A stretch of 64,000 nucleotides of DNA from positions 55,943 through 119,942 of the forward strand of contig NZ_JAGGOZ010000113.1 of assembly GCF_018614075.1 (NCBI RefSeq), in the 5' to 3' direction. Shown piece after piece: positions 21,345 through 29,440 of the stretch. Numbering within the stretch: position 1 is the first letter of the stretch; every line of letters starts with the position of its first letter. The position numbers and the translations under genes are program-made. This DNA comes from Streptomyces sp. ISL-94. Lineage in GTDB: Bacteria > Actinomycetota > Actinomycetes > Streptomycetales > Streptomycetaceae. Under the pieces are notes generated by a model that saw only the letters and a list, made by a program, of their open reading frames with translations, was not told where the DNA came from and did not search any database.

Positions 21345-21463
21345 GGGGCCCGTCGTCGTAGTCTGCGAATGTCTGCGGAGCGGGGGAAGTGCCATCACGG
21401 CGCCCCCGCCCACGAATTGTGCCGGTTTTGCGGCGGTCCGCCGGGGGTGTCCGCCTTCGCGCA

Positions 21464-21492
21464 TTGACCCTGTCCGGCCGCCCCCGTATGCT
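21464..21492 (+). promoter_or_regulatory. HrdB-type promoter of rpsA
   Basis: TTGACC (21464-21469) and TATGCT (21487-21492) with a 17-bp spacer, close to the housekeeping consensus. The start point would be near 21499, giving a leader of about 195 nt before rpsA. Confidence 0.8.
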
Positions 21493-21498
21493 ACAAGT

Positions 21499-21692
21499 TG
21501 CGCTGCGAGCCTGTGCTCCTCAGACCTAGCAGGCTGCGCTTGCATCTGTTGATGTCCCCTCGGTTTTCGAGGCCCTCCGCGCTGCGCGGAATGTGGGGTC
21601 TCCTTGGCTGTCCGGCTTCGGTGGATGCCGATAAGGGCTCCCGGCGTAGCAGTACCTACGACTTTCTGTCCGTAACCGGAGCCCTTTCCCAC
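21499..21692 (+). promoter_or_regulatory. long structured 5' leader of rpsA
   Basis: About 195 nt between the predicted start point and the rpsA ATG with no open frame of its own. Small hairpins are visible: AGCCTG with CAGGCT near 21510-21536, CCTCG with CGAGG near 21557-21571, and CCGCG with CGCGG near 21575-21590. Ribosomal protein S1 represses its own translation through such a leader in E. coli; that this holds here is inference. Confidence 0.5.
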
Positions 21693-23201
21693 ATGACGAG
21701 CAGCACCGAGACCACCGCCACCACTCCGCAGGTTGCGGTCAACGACATCGGCGACGCGGACGCGTTCCTCGCGGCGATCGACGCGACGATCAAGTACTTC
21801 AACGATGGCGACATCGTCGAGGGCGTCATCGTCAAGGTTGACCGGGACGAGGTTCTCCTCGACATCGGTTACAAGACCGAAGGCGTCATCCCGAGCCGCG
21901 AGCTCTCGATCAAGCACGACGTCGACCCGAACGAGGTCGTCAAGGTCGGCGACGAGATCGAGGCCCTGGTTCTCCAGAAGGAGGACAAGGAAGGCCGCCT
22001 GATCCTCTCGAAGAAGCGCGCTCAGTACGAGCGTGCCTGGGGCACCATCGAGAAGATCAAGGAAGAAGACGGCATCGTCACCGGTACCGTCATCGAGGTC
22101 GTCAAGGGTGGTCTCATCCTGGACATCGGCCTCCGCGGCTTCCTGCCGGCCTCTCTCGTCGAGATGCGTCGCGTCCGCGACCTCCAGCCCTACGTGGGCA
22201 AGGAGCTCGAGGCGAAGATCATCGAGCTGGACAAGAACCGCAACAACGTGGTCCTGTCCCGCCGCGCCTGGCTGGAGCAGACCCAGTCCGAGGTCCGCCA
22301 GACGTTCCTCACCACCCTGCAGAAGGGTCAGGTCCGCTCCGGCGTCGTCTCCTCGATCGTCAACTTCGGTGCCTTCGTGGACCTGGGTGGCGTCGACGGT
22401 CTCGTGCACGTCTCCGAGCTGTCCTGGAAGCACATCGACCACCCGTCCGAGGTTGTCGAGGTCGGCCAGGAAGTCACCGTCGAGGTTCTCGACGTCGACA
22501 TGGACCGCGAGCGTGTCTCCCTGTCGCTGAAGGCGACGCAGGAGGACCCGTGGCAGCAGTTCGCCCGGACCCACCAGATCGGTCAGGTTGTCCCGGGTAA
22601 GGTCACCAAGCTGGTTCCGTTCGGTGCGTTCGTCCGCGTGGACGAGGGCATCGAGGGTCTGGTCCACATCTCCGAGCTGGCCGAGCGCCACGTGGAGATC
22701 CCGGAGCAGGTCGTCCAGGTCAACGACGAGATCTTCGTCAAGGTCATCGACATCGACCTTGAGCGTCGCCGGATCTCGCTGTCGCTGAAGCAGGCCAACG
22801 AGTCCTTCGGTGCCGACCCGGCGTCGGTCGAGTTCGACCCGACCCTGTACGGCATGGCCGCGTCGTACGACGACCAGGGCAACTACATCTACCCCGAGGG
22901 CTTCGACCCCGAGACCAACGACTGGCTCGAGGGCTTCGACAAGCAGCGCGAGGCCTGGGAGACCCAGTACGCCGAGGCGCAGCAGCGCTTCGAGCAGCAC
23001 CAGGCGCAGGTCATCAAGAGCCGCGAGGCCGACGAGGCCGCTGCCGCCGAGGGCGCTGCCGCCCCGGCCGCCAGTGGCAACGCCAGTGCGGGCATCTCCG
23101 GTGGTTCGTACTCCTCGGAGTCGGACGAGACCTCCGGCGCCCTGGCGTCGGACGAGGCCCTGGCCGCGCTCCGCGAGAAGCTGGCCGGCGGCCAGAGCTG
23201 A
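21693..23201 (+). CDS. rpsA: 30S ribosomal protein S1
   Basis: 502 aa. After an N-terminal Thr-rich lead, four S1 RNA-binding repeats follow at about 36-105, 122-190, 205-275 and 292-362, each with the S1 pattern (for example VVSSIVNFGAFVDLGGVDGLVHVSELSW). The C-terminal ~130 residues are acidic and Gln/Ala/Ser-rich, as usual for actinobacterial S1, which has four repeats rather than the six of E. coli. It binds mRNA on the small subunit during initiation. ATG 21693 has GGAG 11 nt upstream. Codon use (CTC, GTC, CGC, AAG) is strongly biased, as expected of a highly expressed gene. It is monocistronic between a strong promoter and a strong terminator. Confidence 0.98.
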   Translation: MTSSTETTATTPQVAVNDIGDADAFLAAIDATIKYFNDGDIVEGVIVKVDRDEVLLDIGYKTEGVIPSRELSIKHDVDPNEVVKVGDEIEALVLQKEDKEGRLILSKKRAQYERAWGTIEKIKEEDGIVTGTVIEVVKGGLILDIGLRGFLPASLVEMRRVRDLQPYVGKELEAKIIELDKNRNNVVLSRRAWLEQTQSEVRQTFLTTLQKGQVRSGVVSSIVNFGAFVDLGGVDGLVHVSELSWKHIDHPSEVVEVGQEVTVEVLDVDMDRERVSLSLKATQEDPWQQFARTHQIGQVVPGKVTKLVPFGAFVRVDEGIEGLVHISELAERHVEIPEQVVQVNDEIFVKVIDIDLERRRISLSLKQANESFGADPASVEFDPTLYGMAASYDDQGNYIYPEGFDPETNDWLEGFDKQREAWETQYAEAQQRFEQHQAQVIKSREADEAAAAEGAAAPAASGNASAGISGGSYSSESDETSGALASDEALAALREKLAGGQS

Positions 23202-23250
23202 TCGCAGCGCGCATCACACTCCGGTGTGAGCCGAGCTGACTGAGCTGAAC

Positions 23251-23293
23251 GGTAAGGCCCGTCCCCTTCGGGGGGCGGGCCTTACCGCGTTTT
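23251..23293 (+). terminator. intrinsic terminator of rpsA
   Basis: A 16-bp stem (23251-23266 with 23271-23286, one G-U pair) closed by a TTCG tetraloop and followed by GCGTTTTC. The T run makes this the most canonical intrinsic terminator in the window. Confidence 0.95.
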
Positions 23294-23447
23294 CCCCTTG
23301 ATTCGCCGCGTGATCCCTCGCGTGTCGCTCGCGTGATCCCTCAGGTGATCCGATGCGTGAACCGTTGCGTTCCTGTGAATGCGGCCAACTGGGGAATGGT
23401 GGCGCGGTCTTGGACGTTCTTCGCAGAGAACGCGGCGAGGAGGAGTG

Positions 23448-24392
23448 GTGGCGGTGCTTGATCCACAGGGTTTGTACGAATGGGACGCCAAGGGTCTGGC
23501 GGTGGCCGACCTGGCGGTCGCCCAGGACTCGGCCGGGCTGGTCATGCTGTACCACTTCGAGGGGTACATCGACGCGGGTGAGGCCGGGGAGCAGATCGTG
23601 GAGCGGCTCCTGGACACCCTGCCCCACCAGGCGGTCGCCCGCTTCGACGCGGACCGGCTGGTGGACTACCGGGCGCGCCGCCCGCTGCTGACCTTCCAGC
23701 GCGACCACTGGACGGAGTTCGAGGAGCCCCGGCTGGAGGTCCGGCTCGTCCAGGACGCCACCGGAGCCCCCTTCCTGCTGCTGTCCGGTCCGGAGCCGGA
23801 CGTGGAGTGGGAGCGCTTCTCCGTCGCCGTCCGGCAGATCGTCGAACGCCTCGGGGTCCGGCTCTCGGTCAACTTCCACGGCATCCCGATGGGCGTCCCG
23901 CACACCCGCCCCGTGGGCATCACCCCGCACGGCAACCGGACCGACCTCATGCCGGGCCACCGCAGCCCCTCCGACGAGGCGCAGGTGCCGGGCAGCGCGG
24001 AGTCGCTGGTGGAGTTCCGCCTGGCCCAGGCCGGGCACGACGTGCTGGGTGTCGCCGCGCACGTACCGCACTACGTCGCCCGGTCCCCGTACCCGGACGC
24101 CGCGCTGACGGTGCTGGAGGCGATCACGGCGGCGACCGGGCTGGTGCTGCCGGCCGTGGCGCACGCCCTGCGGACCGAGGCGCACCGGACACAGACGGAG
24201 ATCGACCGGCAGATCCGGGAGGGCGATGAGGAGCTGGTCGCCCTGGTGCAGGGGCTGGAGCACCAGTACGACGCGGCCGCGGGCGCCGAGACCCGGGGAA
24301 ACATGATCGCCGAGCCTGCGGAGATCCCGTCGGCGGACGAGATCGGCCGCGAGTTCGAGCGGTTCCTCGCGGAGCGCGAGGGCGAGAACTGA
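23448..24392 (+). CDS. PAC2 family protein
   Basis: 314 aa. It matches actinobacterial proteins of the PAC2 (proteasome assembly chaperone 2) family: LYEWDAKGLAVADLAVAQDSAGLVMLYHFEGYIDAG at the start, then RFDADRLVDYRARRP and NFHGIPMGVPHTRPVG. In archaea and eukaryotes PAC2 folds help assemble 20S proteasome rings; actinobacteria have a 20S proteasome, but a role in its assembly is not proven. The C-terminal ~70 residues are charged and helical. GTG 23448 lies 5 nt after GAGGAG; GTG 23454 (reading LDPQG next) is also possible. It lies just downstream of rpsA and is followed by coaE. Confidence 0.85.
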   Translation: MAVLDPQGLYEWDAKGLAVADLAVAQDSAGLVMLYHFEGYIDAGEAGEQIVERLLDTLPHQAVARFDADRLVDYRARRPLLTFQRDHWTEFEEPRLEVRLVQDATGAPFLLLSGPEPDVEWERFSVAVRQIVERLGVRLSVNFHGIPMGVPHTRPVGITPHGNRTDLMPGHRSPSDEAQVPGSAESLVEFRLAQAGHDVLGVAAHVPHYVARSPYPDAALTVLEAITAATGLVLPAVAHALRTEAHRTQTEIDRQIREGDEELVALVQGLEHQYDAAAGAETRGNMIAEPAEIPSADEIGREFERFLAEREGEN

Positions 24393-24440
24393 CGCAGAGG
24401 GGGATGTAGGGGTGCCAGGGGCGGGGTTTAGGCTGCGGCC

Positions 24441-25040
24441 ATGCTGAAAGTGGGCCTGACGGGCGGAATCGGTGCTGGCAAGAGCGAGGTCTCGCGGCTG
24501 CTGGCGGGGTACGGGGCGGTCATCGTGGATGCCGACCGGATCGCGCGGGAGGTCGTCGAGCCCGGCACGCCCGGGCTCGCGGCCGTGGTGGCGGCCTTCG
24601 GGGATGCGGTGCTGACCGCGGAGGGGGCGCTGGACCGGCCGAAGCTGGGGTCGATCGTGTTCGCCGATCCCGCGAAGCTCCAGACCCTCAATGCGATCGT
24701 GCACCCGCTGGTCGGGGCCCGGTCGGCGGAGCTCGAGGCCGCCGCGGGGGCCGACGCGATCGTGGTGCACGACGTACCGCTGCTCGCGGAGAACGGCCTG
24801 TCGCCCCTCTACGACTTGGTGGTCGTGGTGGACGCGGCGCCCGGCACGCAGCTGGCCCGGCTGACCGCGCTGCGCGGGATGGCCGAGGAGGAGGCGCGGG
24901 CCCGGATGGCCGCGCAGGCCACCCGGGAGCAGCGGCTGGCGGTGGCGACCCTCGTGATCGACAACGATGGGCCGCTGGAGGCGCTGGAACCGCAGGTGCG
25001 CGCGGTGTGGGAGGAGCTCACGGCGCGGGCTGCGGAGTAG
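24441..25040 (+). CDS. coaE: dephospho-CoA kinase
   Basis: Last step of coenzyme A synthesis: ATP-dependent phosphorylation of dephospho-CoA. 199 aa, the usual length. P-loop GLTGGIGAGKSEVSR at residues 6-20, VIVDADRIAREVVEPGTPG for substrate binding, LNAIVHPLV and VVHDVPLLAENGL all match the family. A -10 like TAGGCT (24429-24434) ends 6 nt before the ATG and no ribosome binding site is seen, which points to a leaderless message. The last codons run into a GC-rich tandem repeat. Confidence 0.95.
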   Translation: MLKVGLTGGIGAGKSEVSRLLAGYGAVIVDADRIAREVVEPGTPGLAAVVAAFGDAVLTAEGALDRPKLGSIVFADPAKLQTLNAIVHPLVGARSAELEAAAGADAIVVHDVPLLAENGLSPLYDLVVVVDAAPGTQLARLTALRGMAEEEARARMAAQATREQRLAVATLVIDNDGPLEALEPQVRAVWEELTARAAE

Positions 25041-25119
25041 GCGGCGGAGCGGGCCGTGGAGCAGGCGGCGGAGTAGGCGGCGGAGTACGGGGCGGAGTAG
25101 GCGGCGGGGCAGGCGGGGC
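25031..25119. repeat. degenerate tandem repeat after coaE
   Basis: Five to six imperfect copies of a 12-15 base unit built on GCGGAGTAGGCGGCG start inside the last codons of coaE and continue to ~25119. No coding role is evident beyond the coaE stop. Confidence 0.75.
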
Positions 25120-25197
25120 CGTCAGGCCTGACGCGGCCATGGAATAGCGGGCGCGCGCAGGAGCGTTGAACGCGGCCGTAGAGGGAAGGAACAGATC

Positions 25198-25602
25198 GTG
25201 TCCGACACCACGCCGCACTCCTCGTCATCGTCCTCGTCGTCCGGTGCGGCGAGCCCCGAGACGCACGTCATCGACTACCGGGCCGCCGAGCAGCTGCTGG
25301 CCGCACGCGACCCGCGCGGTGCGGTCAAGCTGCTCGACTCGGTCATAGCCGCCCACCCGGAAAACACGGCGGCCCGGCTGCTGCGCGCCCGGGCCTTCTT
25401 CGCCGCAGCCCAACTGCGTCCGGCGGAGCTGGAGTTCGAGTTGGTGCTGGAGCGGGAGCCGGACAACGCCTTCGCCCACTTCGCGCTGGCCCGTACCCAT
25501 GAGCGCTCCGGCCGGCCCGAGCAGGCCCGCAAGCACTTCCGGCTGGCCGCCGCCCTGGACCCGCAGCCCGAGTACCTCCAGGCCGCCCGCTTCGAGGACT
25601 GA
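25198..25602 (+). CDS. tetratricopeptide repeat protein
   Basis: 134 aa, cytoplasmic (no signal). A Ser-rich N-terminus of ~18 residues is followed by about three TPR units: YRAAEQLLAARDPRGAVKLLDSVIAAHPEN, AARLLRARAFFAAAQLRPAELEFELVLEREPDN and AFAHFALARTHERSGRPEQARKHFRLAAALDP. Such short TPR proteins act as protein-protein adaptors; the partner is unknown. GTG 25198 is preceded by AGAGGGAAGGAA. The following bases carry three copies of TCACCGCCGCCG-like sequence. Confidence 0.85.
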   Translation: MSDTTPHSSSSSSSSGAASPETHVIDYRAAEQLLAARDPRGAVKLLDSVIAAHPENTAARLLRARAFFAAAQLRPAELEFELVLEREPDNAFAHFALARTHERSGRPEQARKHFRLAAALDPQPEYLQAARFED

Positions 25603-25633
25603 GCCTCACCGCCGCCGTCTCACCGCCGCCGTC

Positions 25634-25900
25634 TCACCGGCGCCGGGGCGGTTCGTACGGCGGGATGTCCGGGCCGGGCTGGTAGTGCGGGCCCTGGTGG
25701 ATGTGGTGCAGGACCACCGCCAAGTCCACGGTCACGATGACCGCCAGGACCCCGCAGGCGGCCGCCCAGCCGGGACGGCCCGCCAGCGAGAAGGCGGCCG
25801 TCCCGGCGACTGCCCAGATCAGTCCCCACACGCCCAGCCATAGCCGCAGCCGCAGCGGGCTGCGCGCGGTCACCGGCTCGTTTCCGGAACGCATGGTCAT
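25634..25900 (-). CDS. small membrane protein, DUF6343-like
   Basis: 88 aa. The start MTMRSGNEPVTARSPLRLRLWL matches what I recall of DUF6343 proteins (RSGNEPVTARSPLRLR). Two membrane segments (LWLGVWGLIWAVAGTAAFSLA and AACGVLAVIVTVDLAVVL) are followed by a His/Pro-rich cytoplasmic tail. The function is unknown. It converges on the TPR gene with ~30 bp between them. Confidence 0.75.
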   Translation of the reverse strand: MTMRSGNEPVTARSPLRLRLWLGVWGLIWAVAGTAAFSLAGRPGWAAACGVLAVIVTVDLAVVLHHIHQGPHYQPGPDIPPYEPPRRR

Positions 25901-25972
25901 CGCCTCGCCTTGCCTGACCTCACCTCATGTCCATGGTCCCACCCCGGGCACGGTCCGGGGCGGCCAGCCGTG

Positions 25973-26163
25973 CTATGGGTTGAGCTTGTTCACGGCGGTG
26001 GTCGTCGTCTTCTTGAACGCGGGGACGGGGGCGTCGGAGAGGTGGCCCCTCTGCCCCCACTTCACGACCGTCACGGTGGAGCCGTCGCGTCCGATGCCGT
26101 AGAGGTGCACGCCGGGCTCGGAGTCCGGAACCGAGGCGCCCGGCCGGTTGCCGGGAATGACGC
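25973..26163 (-). pseudogene. 3' remnant of an unidentified gene
   Basis: The minus frame ending at the TAG at 25975-25973 reads HLYGIGRDGSTVTVVKWGQR and ends AVNKLNP, with clear coding composition. No start codon with a ribosome binding site is found, and upstream the frame becomes meaningless. It looks like the C-terminal ~60 residues of a lost protein. I do not recognise the family. Confidence 0.45.
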
Positions 26164-26405
26164 CGACGGCACGATCCCGGCCCCTCCTCCCCCTGCGCGT
26201 CTCGGCGTCCGAGCCGGTCGTCCTGCGGGTGGAGGCCACCACCACGGGCTGCGACTGCGACTGGTACCTCGACCTCCGCTGGAGCGGTCCGGCCGGCTCC
26301 GGCACCCTCCGCATCGACGACAGCGGCCGCCCGCTGCGCGCGAGCGCCGCCACCGGACGGCCCGTGTACGGCTGCGCGACGGAACTGGGGCGCTGGGGCC
26401 GCTGA
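26148..26405 (+). pseudogene. 3' remnant of a second unidentified gene
   Basis: The plus frame reads VVLRVEATTTGCDCDWYLDLRWSGPAGSGTLRIDDSGRPLRAS to a TGA at 26403-26405. This looks like the C-terminal beta-domain of a larger protein, with a Cys-x-Cys pair. The start is arbitrary (26148) and its first codons overlap the opposing remnant, so both probably mark an old rearrangement or deletion. It could instead be an expressed 85-aa protein. Confidence 0.45.
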
Positions 26406-26531
26406 CCCGAAGGGCCCAGGAGAACCGTGTCGCCTCCGGCGGCCCCGGCGGACTCCGTAGCCTCCGGCAGGCCGGCCCCGGAGAATCGCGTAGCCCCCGG
26501 CGGGTCCTCGAATACGGGCTGGTCAGGGGCG

Positions 26532-26554
26532 TTGTCAGTGGGCGCGCCTAGACT
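26532..26554 (+). promoter_or_regulatory. RecA-NDp/PafBC-type promoter of the SNF2-SWIM operon
   Basis: TTGTCAGTG (26532-26540), eight bases, TAGACT (26549-26554): a perfect match to TTGTCRGTG-N8-TAnnnT. The start point would be near 26561, 39 nt before the helicase ATG. Confidence 0.8.
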
Positions 26555-26599
26555 CGGCGGCAGAGGAGATCCGTATCGGTCGGGCGTAGGGAGGGGGAC

Positions 26600-29440
26600 A
26601 TGGTGACGACACCGCCGCAGTCGGTGGAGCCGCGCGCGCTGCTGCGCCACGCCGCCGTCTTCCTGCCCGCCGCCGTTCCCCGGGAGGGGCGCGTCGCCTT
26701 CTGGGCGCCCGACGGGGACGCCCTGCCCGAGGTGGGAACACCCGCGCCGCTCACCATCGTCCGCCCGCACGGCGACGGCGTCCGCAGCCGGCCCGTGCCC
26801 GCCGTGACCTTCTCCGTCACCTCCGCCCTGCCCCTGCTCGCCCAGGCAGCCCGCAGCCCCTCCGCACACCCCGCCACCCGTGCCTGGGGAACCGCCGCCA
26901 GGCAGGCCCTCACCCTGGTCGCCCGAGGCCGGCTGCTCCCCGGGCTCACCCCTGAAGGGGTCGACGCCTGGCGGGCCGGGCCGCTCGACGCCGCCGATGT
27001 CGGCCACCTCCGCGCGGTCGCCGCCGCGCTGCCGTACGAGGGGTACGCGACCCCGCTGGCCGGCCGCCGCCCCCTGCACCTGCCCCAACCGGAGGCGCTG
27101 GTCCGCGCCTTCCTCGACGCCGTCGCCGACAGCCTGCCCCGCACCCCGGCCGCCGCCGTGGCCGCCGGCCGGCCCTTCGCCGCCCCGGAACCGCAGCAGG
27201 TCCCCGGGATACGGGACTGGGCCGCGCAGGTCGCCGCCGGGGCCGATACGGGCGTCGGGATCTCGCTGCGGCTCGACCTGTCCTCCTTCCGCCTCTTCGA
27301 CGAGGCGGAAGACGCCGAGGTGCGCCGCGCGGGGGCCGCCGTCGTCCAGGTGCACAGCCTCGCCGATCCCACCCTGGTCACCGACGCCGCACAGCTCTGG
27401 GCGGGCACGGCGGCCGCCGGATTCGGCCCCCGGGCCCGGATCGACGCCGTGCTCGCGCTGCGCCGGGCCGCACGGGTGTGGCCGCCCCTGCTGCGCCTGC
27501 TCGACCAGCCGGTCCCCGATGCGCTGGCCCTGTCCGACCCGGAGCTCGAAGACCTGCTCGGCACGGCCGCGAGCCGGCTGGCGGCCGCCGGGGTCCTGGT
27601 CCACTGGCCCCGCGAGTTGGCCCGTACGCTCTCCGCGACCGCCGTCGTACGGTCCACCGCGCCCGGTTCCGCCACCGACGGCACCGCCTTCTTCGACGCC
27701 GAGCACCTCTTCGCCTTCTCCTGGGAGCTGGCGCTCGGCGGCGACCGGCTCACTCCGGGGGAGATGGACGCCCTCGCGCAGGCCCACCGGCCGGTGGTGC
27801 GGCTGCGCGACCAGTGGGTGCGGGTCGATCCGGAGCTGGTGCGCAAGGCGCGCAAGCGGCAGCTGGGTCTGCTGGACCCGGTGGACGCGCTGGCCGCCGT
27901 ACTGTCGGGGACGGCCGAGGTCGAGGGAGAAGCGGTCGAGGCGGTTCCGGTGGGGGCGCTGGCCGCCCTGCGGGAGCGGCTGACCGGGGACCCGGCCCCG
28001 CTGCCGCAGCCCGCCGTCCTCAAGGCCACCCTGCGCGACTACCAGGCGCGCGGCCTGGCCTGGCTGGACCTGATGACCTCCCTCGGGCTCGGCGCCTGCC
28101 TCGCCGACGACATGGGCCTGGGCAAGACCGTCACCCTGATCGCGCTCCACCTGCACCGGGACCGCCCCGAGCCGACGCTCGTGGTGTGCCCCGCGTCCCT
28201 GCTGGGCAACTGGCAGCGGGAGATCGAGAAGTTCGCCCCCGGCACGCCGGTGCGCCGCTTCCACGGCGGCAGCCGCAGCCTCGTCGACCTGACGTCCTGC
28301 GCCGGCGGGTTCGTGCTCACCACGTACGGGACGATGCGCGCCAGTGCCCCGCTGCTCGCCGAGCAGAGCTGGGGCATGGTCGTCGCCGATGAGGCGCAGC
28401 ACGTCAAGAACCCGCACTCGGCGACCGCGAAGGCGCTGCGCACCCTGCGGGCCCCGGCCCGGGTGGCGCTGACCGGCACGCCCGTCGAGAACAACCTCTC
28501 CGAGCTGTGGGCGCTGCTCGACTGGACCACGCCCGGGCTGCTGGGTCCCCTCACCGCCTTCCGGGCGCGCCACGCCCGCCCGGTGGAGCACCAGCAGGAG
28601 GAGGACGGCGGCAACGAGGCGGCGGTGGCCCGGCTGTCGGCGCTCGTCCGGCCGTTCCTGCTGCGCCGCAAGAAGTCCGATCCGGGGATCGCGCCCGAGC
28701 TGCCGCCGAAGACGGAGACCGACCACCCCGTCTCCCTCACACGCGAGCAGGCCTCGCTCTACCAGGCGGCGGTGGACGAGGCGATGGCCGTGATCGAGTC
28801 GAGCGAGGGCATGGAGCGGCGCGGCATGATCATGAAGCTGCTGGCCTCGCTCAAGCAGATCTGCAACCACCCCGCCCAGTACCTGAAAGAGGAGCAGCCC
28901 CGGATCCCGCACCGTTCCGGCAAGCTGGCCCTGCTCGACGAACTGCTGGACACGATCCTGGCCGAGGGCGGCTCGGTGCTGGTCTTCACGCAGTACGTGA
29001 CGATGGCCCGTCTGATCGAACGCCATCTCTCGGACCGGGGGATCTCCCATCAGCTCCTGCACGGCGGGACGCCGGTGGCGCGCCGTGAGGAGCTGGTGGA
29101 CCGGTTCCAGGCGGGCGAGGTACCCGTCTTCCTGCTCTCCCTGAAGGCGGCGGGCACGGGGCTGAACCTCACCCGCGCCGGGCACGTCATCCACTTCGAC
29201 CGCTGGTGGAACCCGGCCGTCGAGGAGCAGGCCACCGACCGCGCCTACCGGATCGGCCAGACCCAGCCCGTACAGGTGCACCGGATCATCGCCGAGGGGA
29301 CCGTGGAGGACCGGATCGCCGAGATGCTGGAGGCGAAGCGGGCCCTGGCCGATGCGGTGCTCGGCTCCGGGGATTCGGCGCTGACCGAGCTGACCGACCG
29401 CGAGCTGGCCGACCTCGTCTCCCTGCGGAGGCCCGCATGA
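26600..29440 (+). CDS. SNF2-family DEAD/DEAH-box helicase
   Basis: 946 aa Swi2/Snf2 ATPase. The N-terminal ~480 residues form the bacterial SNF2-associated domain. The motor follows: motif I CLADDMGLGKTVT, Ia VVCPASLLGNWQREI, II VVADEAQHVKN, III ALTGTPVENNLSELW, then the second RecA lobe with VFTQYVTMARLIERHL, KAAGTGLNLT and the SNF2 box VEEQATDRAYRIGQTQPV. In eukaryotes such motors remodel protein-DNA complexes; the bacterial counterpart (RapA-like) is poorly defined. The ATG is preceded by a purine-rich GGGAGGGGG. The stop overlaps the next ATG (ATGA) and the promoter matches the damage-inducible consensus, so a DNA-repair role is plausible. Confidence 0.93.
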   Translation: MVTTPPQSVEPRALLRHAAVFLPAAVPREGRVAFWAPDGDALPEVGTPAPLTIVRPHGDGVRSRPVPAVTFSVTSALPLLAQAARSPSAHPATRAWGTAARQALTLVARGRLLPGLTPEGVDAWRAGPLDAADVGHLRAVAAALPYEGYATPLAGRRPLHLPQPEALVRAFLDAVADSLPRTPAAAVAAGRPFAAPEPQQVPGIRDWAAQVAAGADTGVGISLRLDLSSFRLFDEAEDAEVRRAGAAVVQVHSLADPTLVTDAAQLWAGTAAAGFGPRARIDAVLALRRAARVWPPLLRLLDQPVPDALALSDPELEDLLGTAASRLAAAGVLVHWPRELARTLSATAVVRSTAPGSATDGTAFFDAEHLFAFSWELALGGDRLTPGEMDALAQAHRPVVRLRDQWVRVDPELVRKARKRQLGLLDPVDALAAVLSGTAEVEGEAVEAVPVGALAALRERLTGDPAPLPQPAVLKATLRDYQARGLAWLDLMTSLGLGACLADDMGLGKTVTLIALHLHRDRPEPTLVVCPASLLGNWQREIEKFAPGTPVRRFHGGSRSLVDLTSCAGGFVLTTYGTMRASAPLLAEQSWGMVVADEAQHVKNPHSATAKALRTLRAPARVALTGTPVENNLSELWALLDWTTPGLLGPLTAFRARHARPVEHQQEEDGGNEAAVARLSALVRPFLLRRKKSDPGIAPELPPKTETDHPVSLTREQASLYQAAVDEAMAVIESSEGMERRGMIMKLLASLKQICNHPAQYLKEEQPRIPHRSGKLALLDELLDTILAEGGSVLVFTQYVTMARLIERHLSDRGISHQLLHGGTPVARREELVDRFQAGEVPVFLLSLKAAGTGLNLTRAGHVIHFDRWWNPAVEEQATDRAYRIGQTQPVQVHRIIAEGTVEDRIAEMLEAKRALADAVLGSGDSALTELTDRELADLVSLRRPA

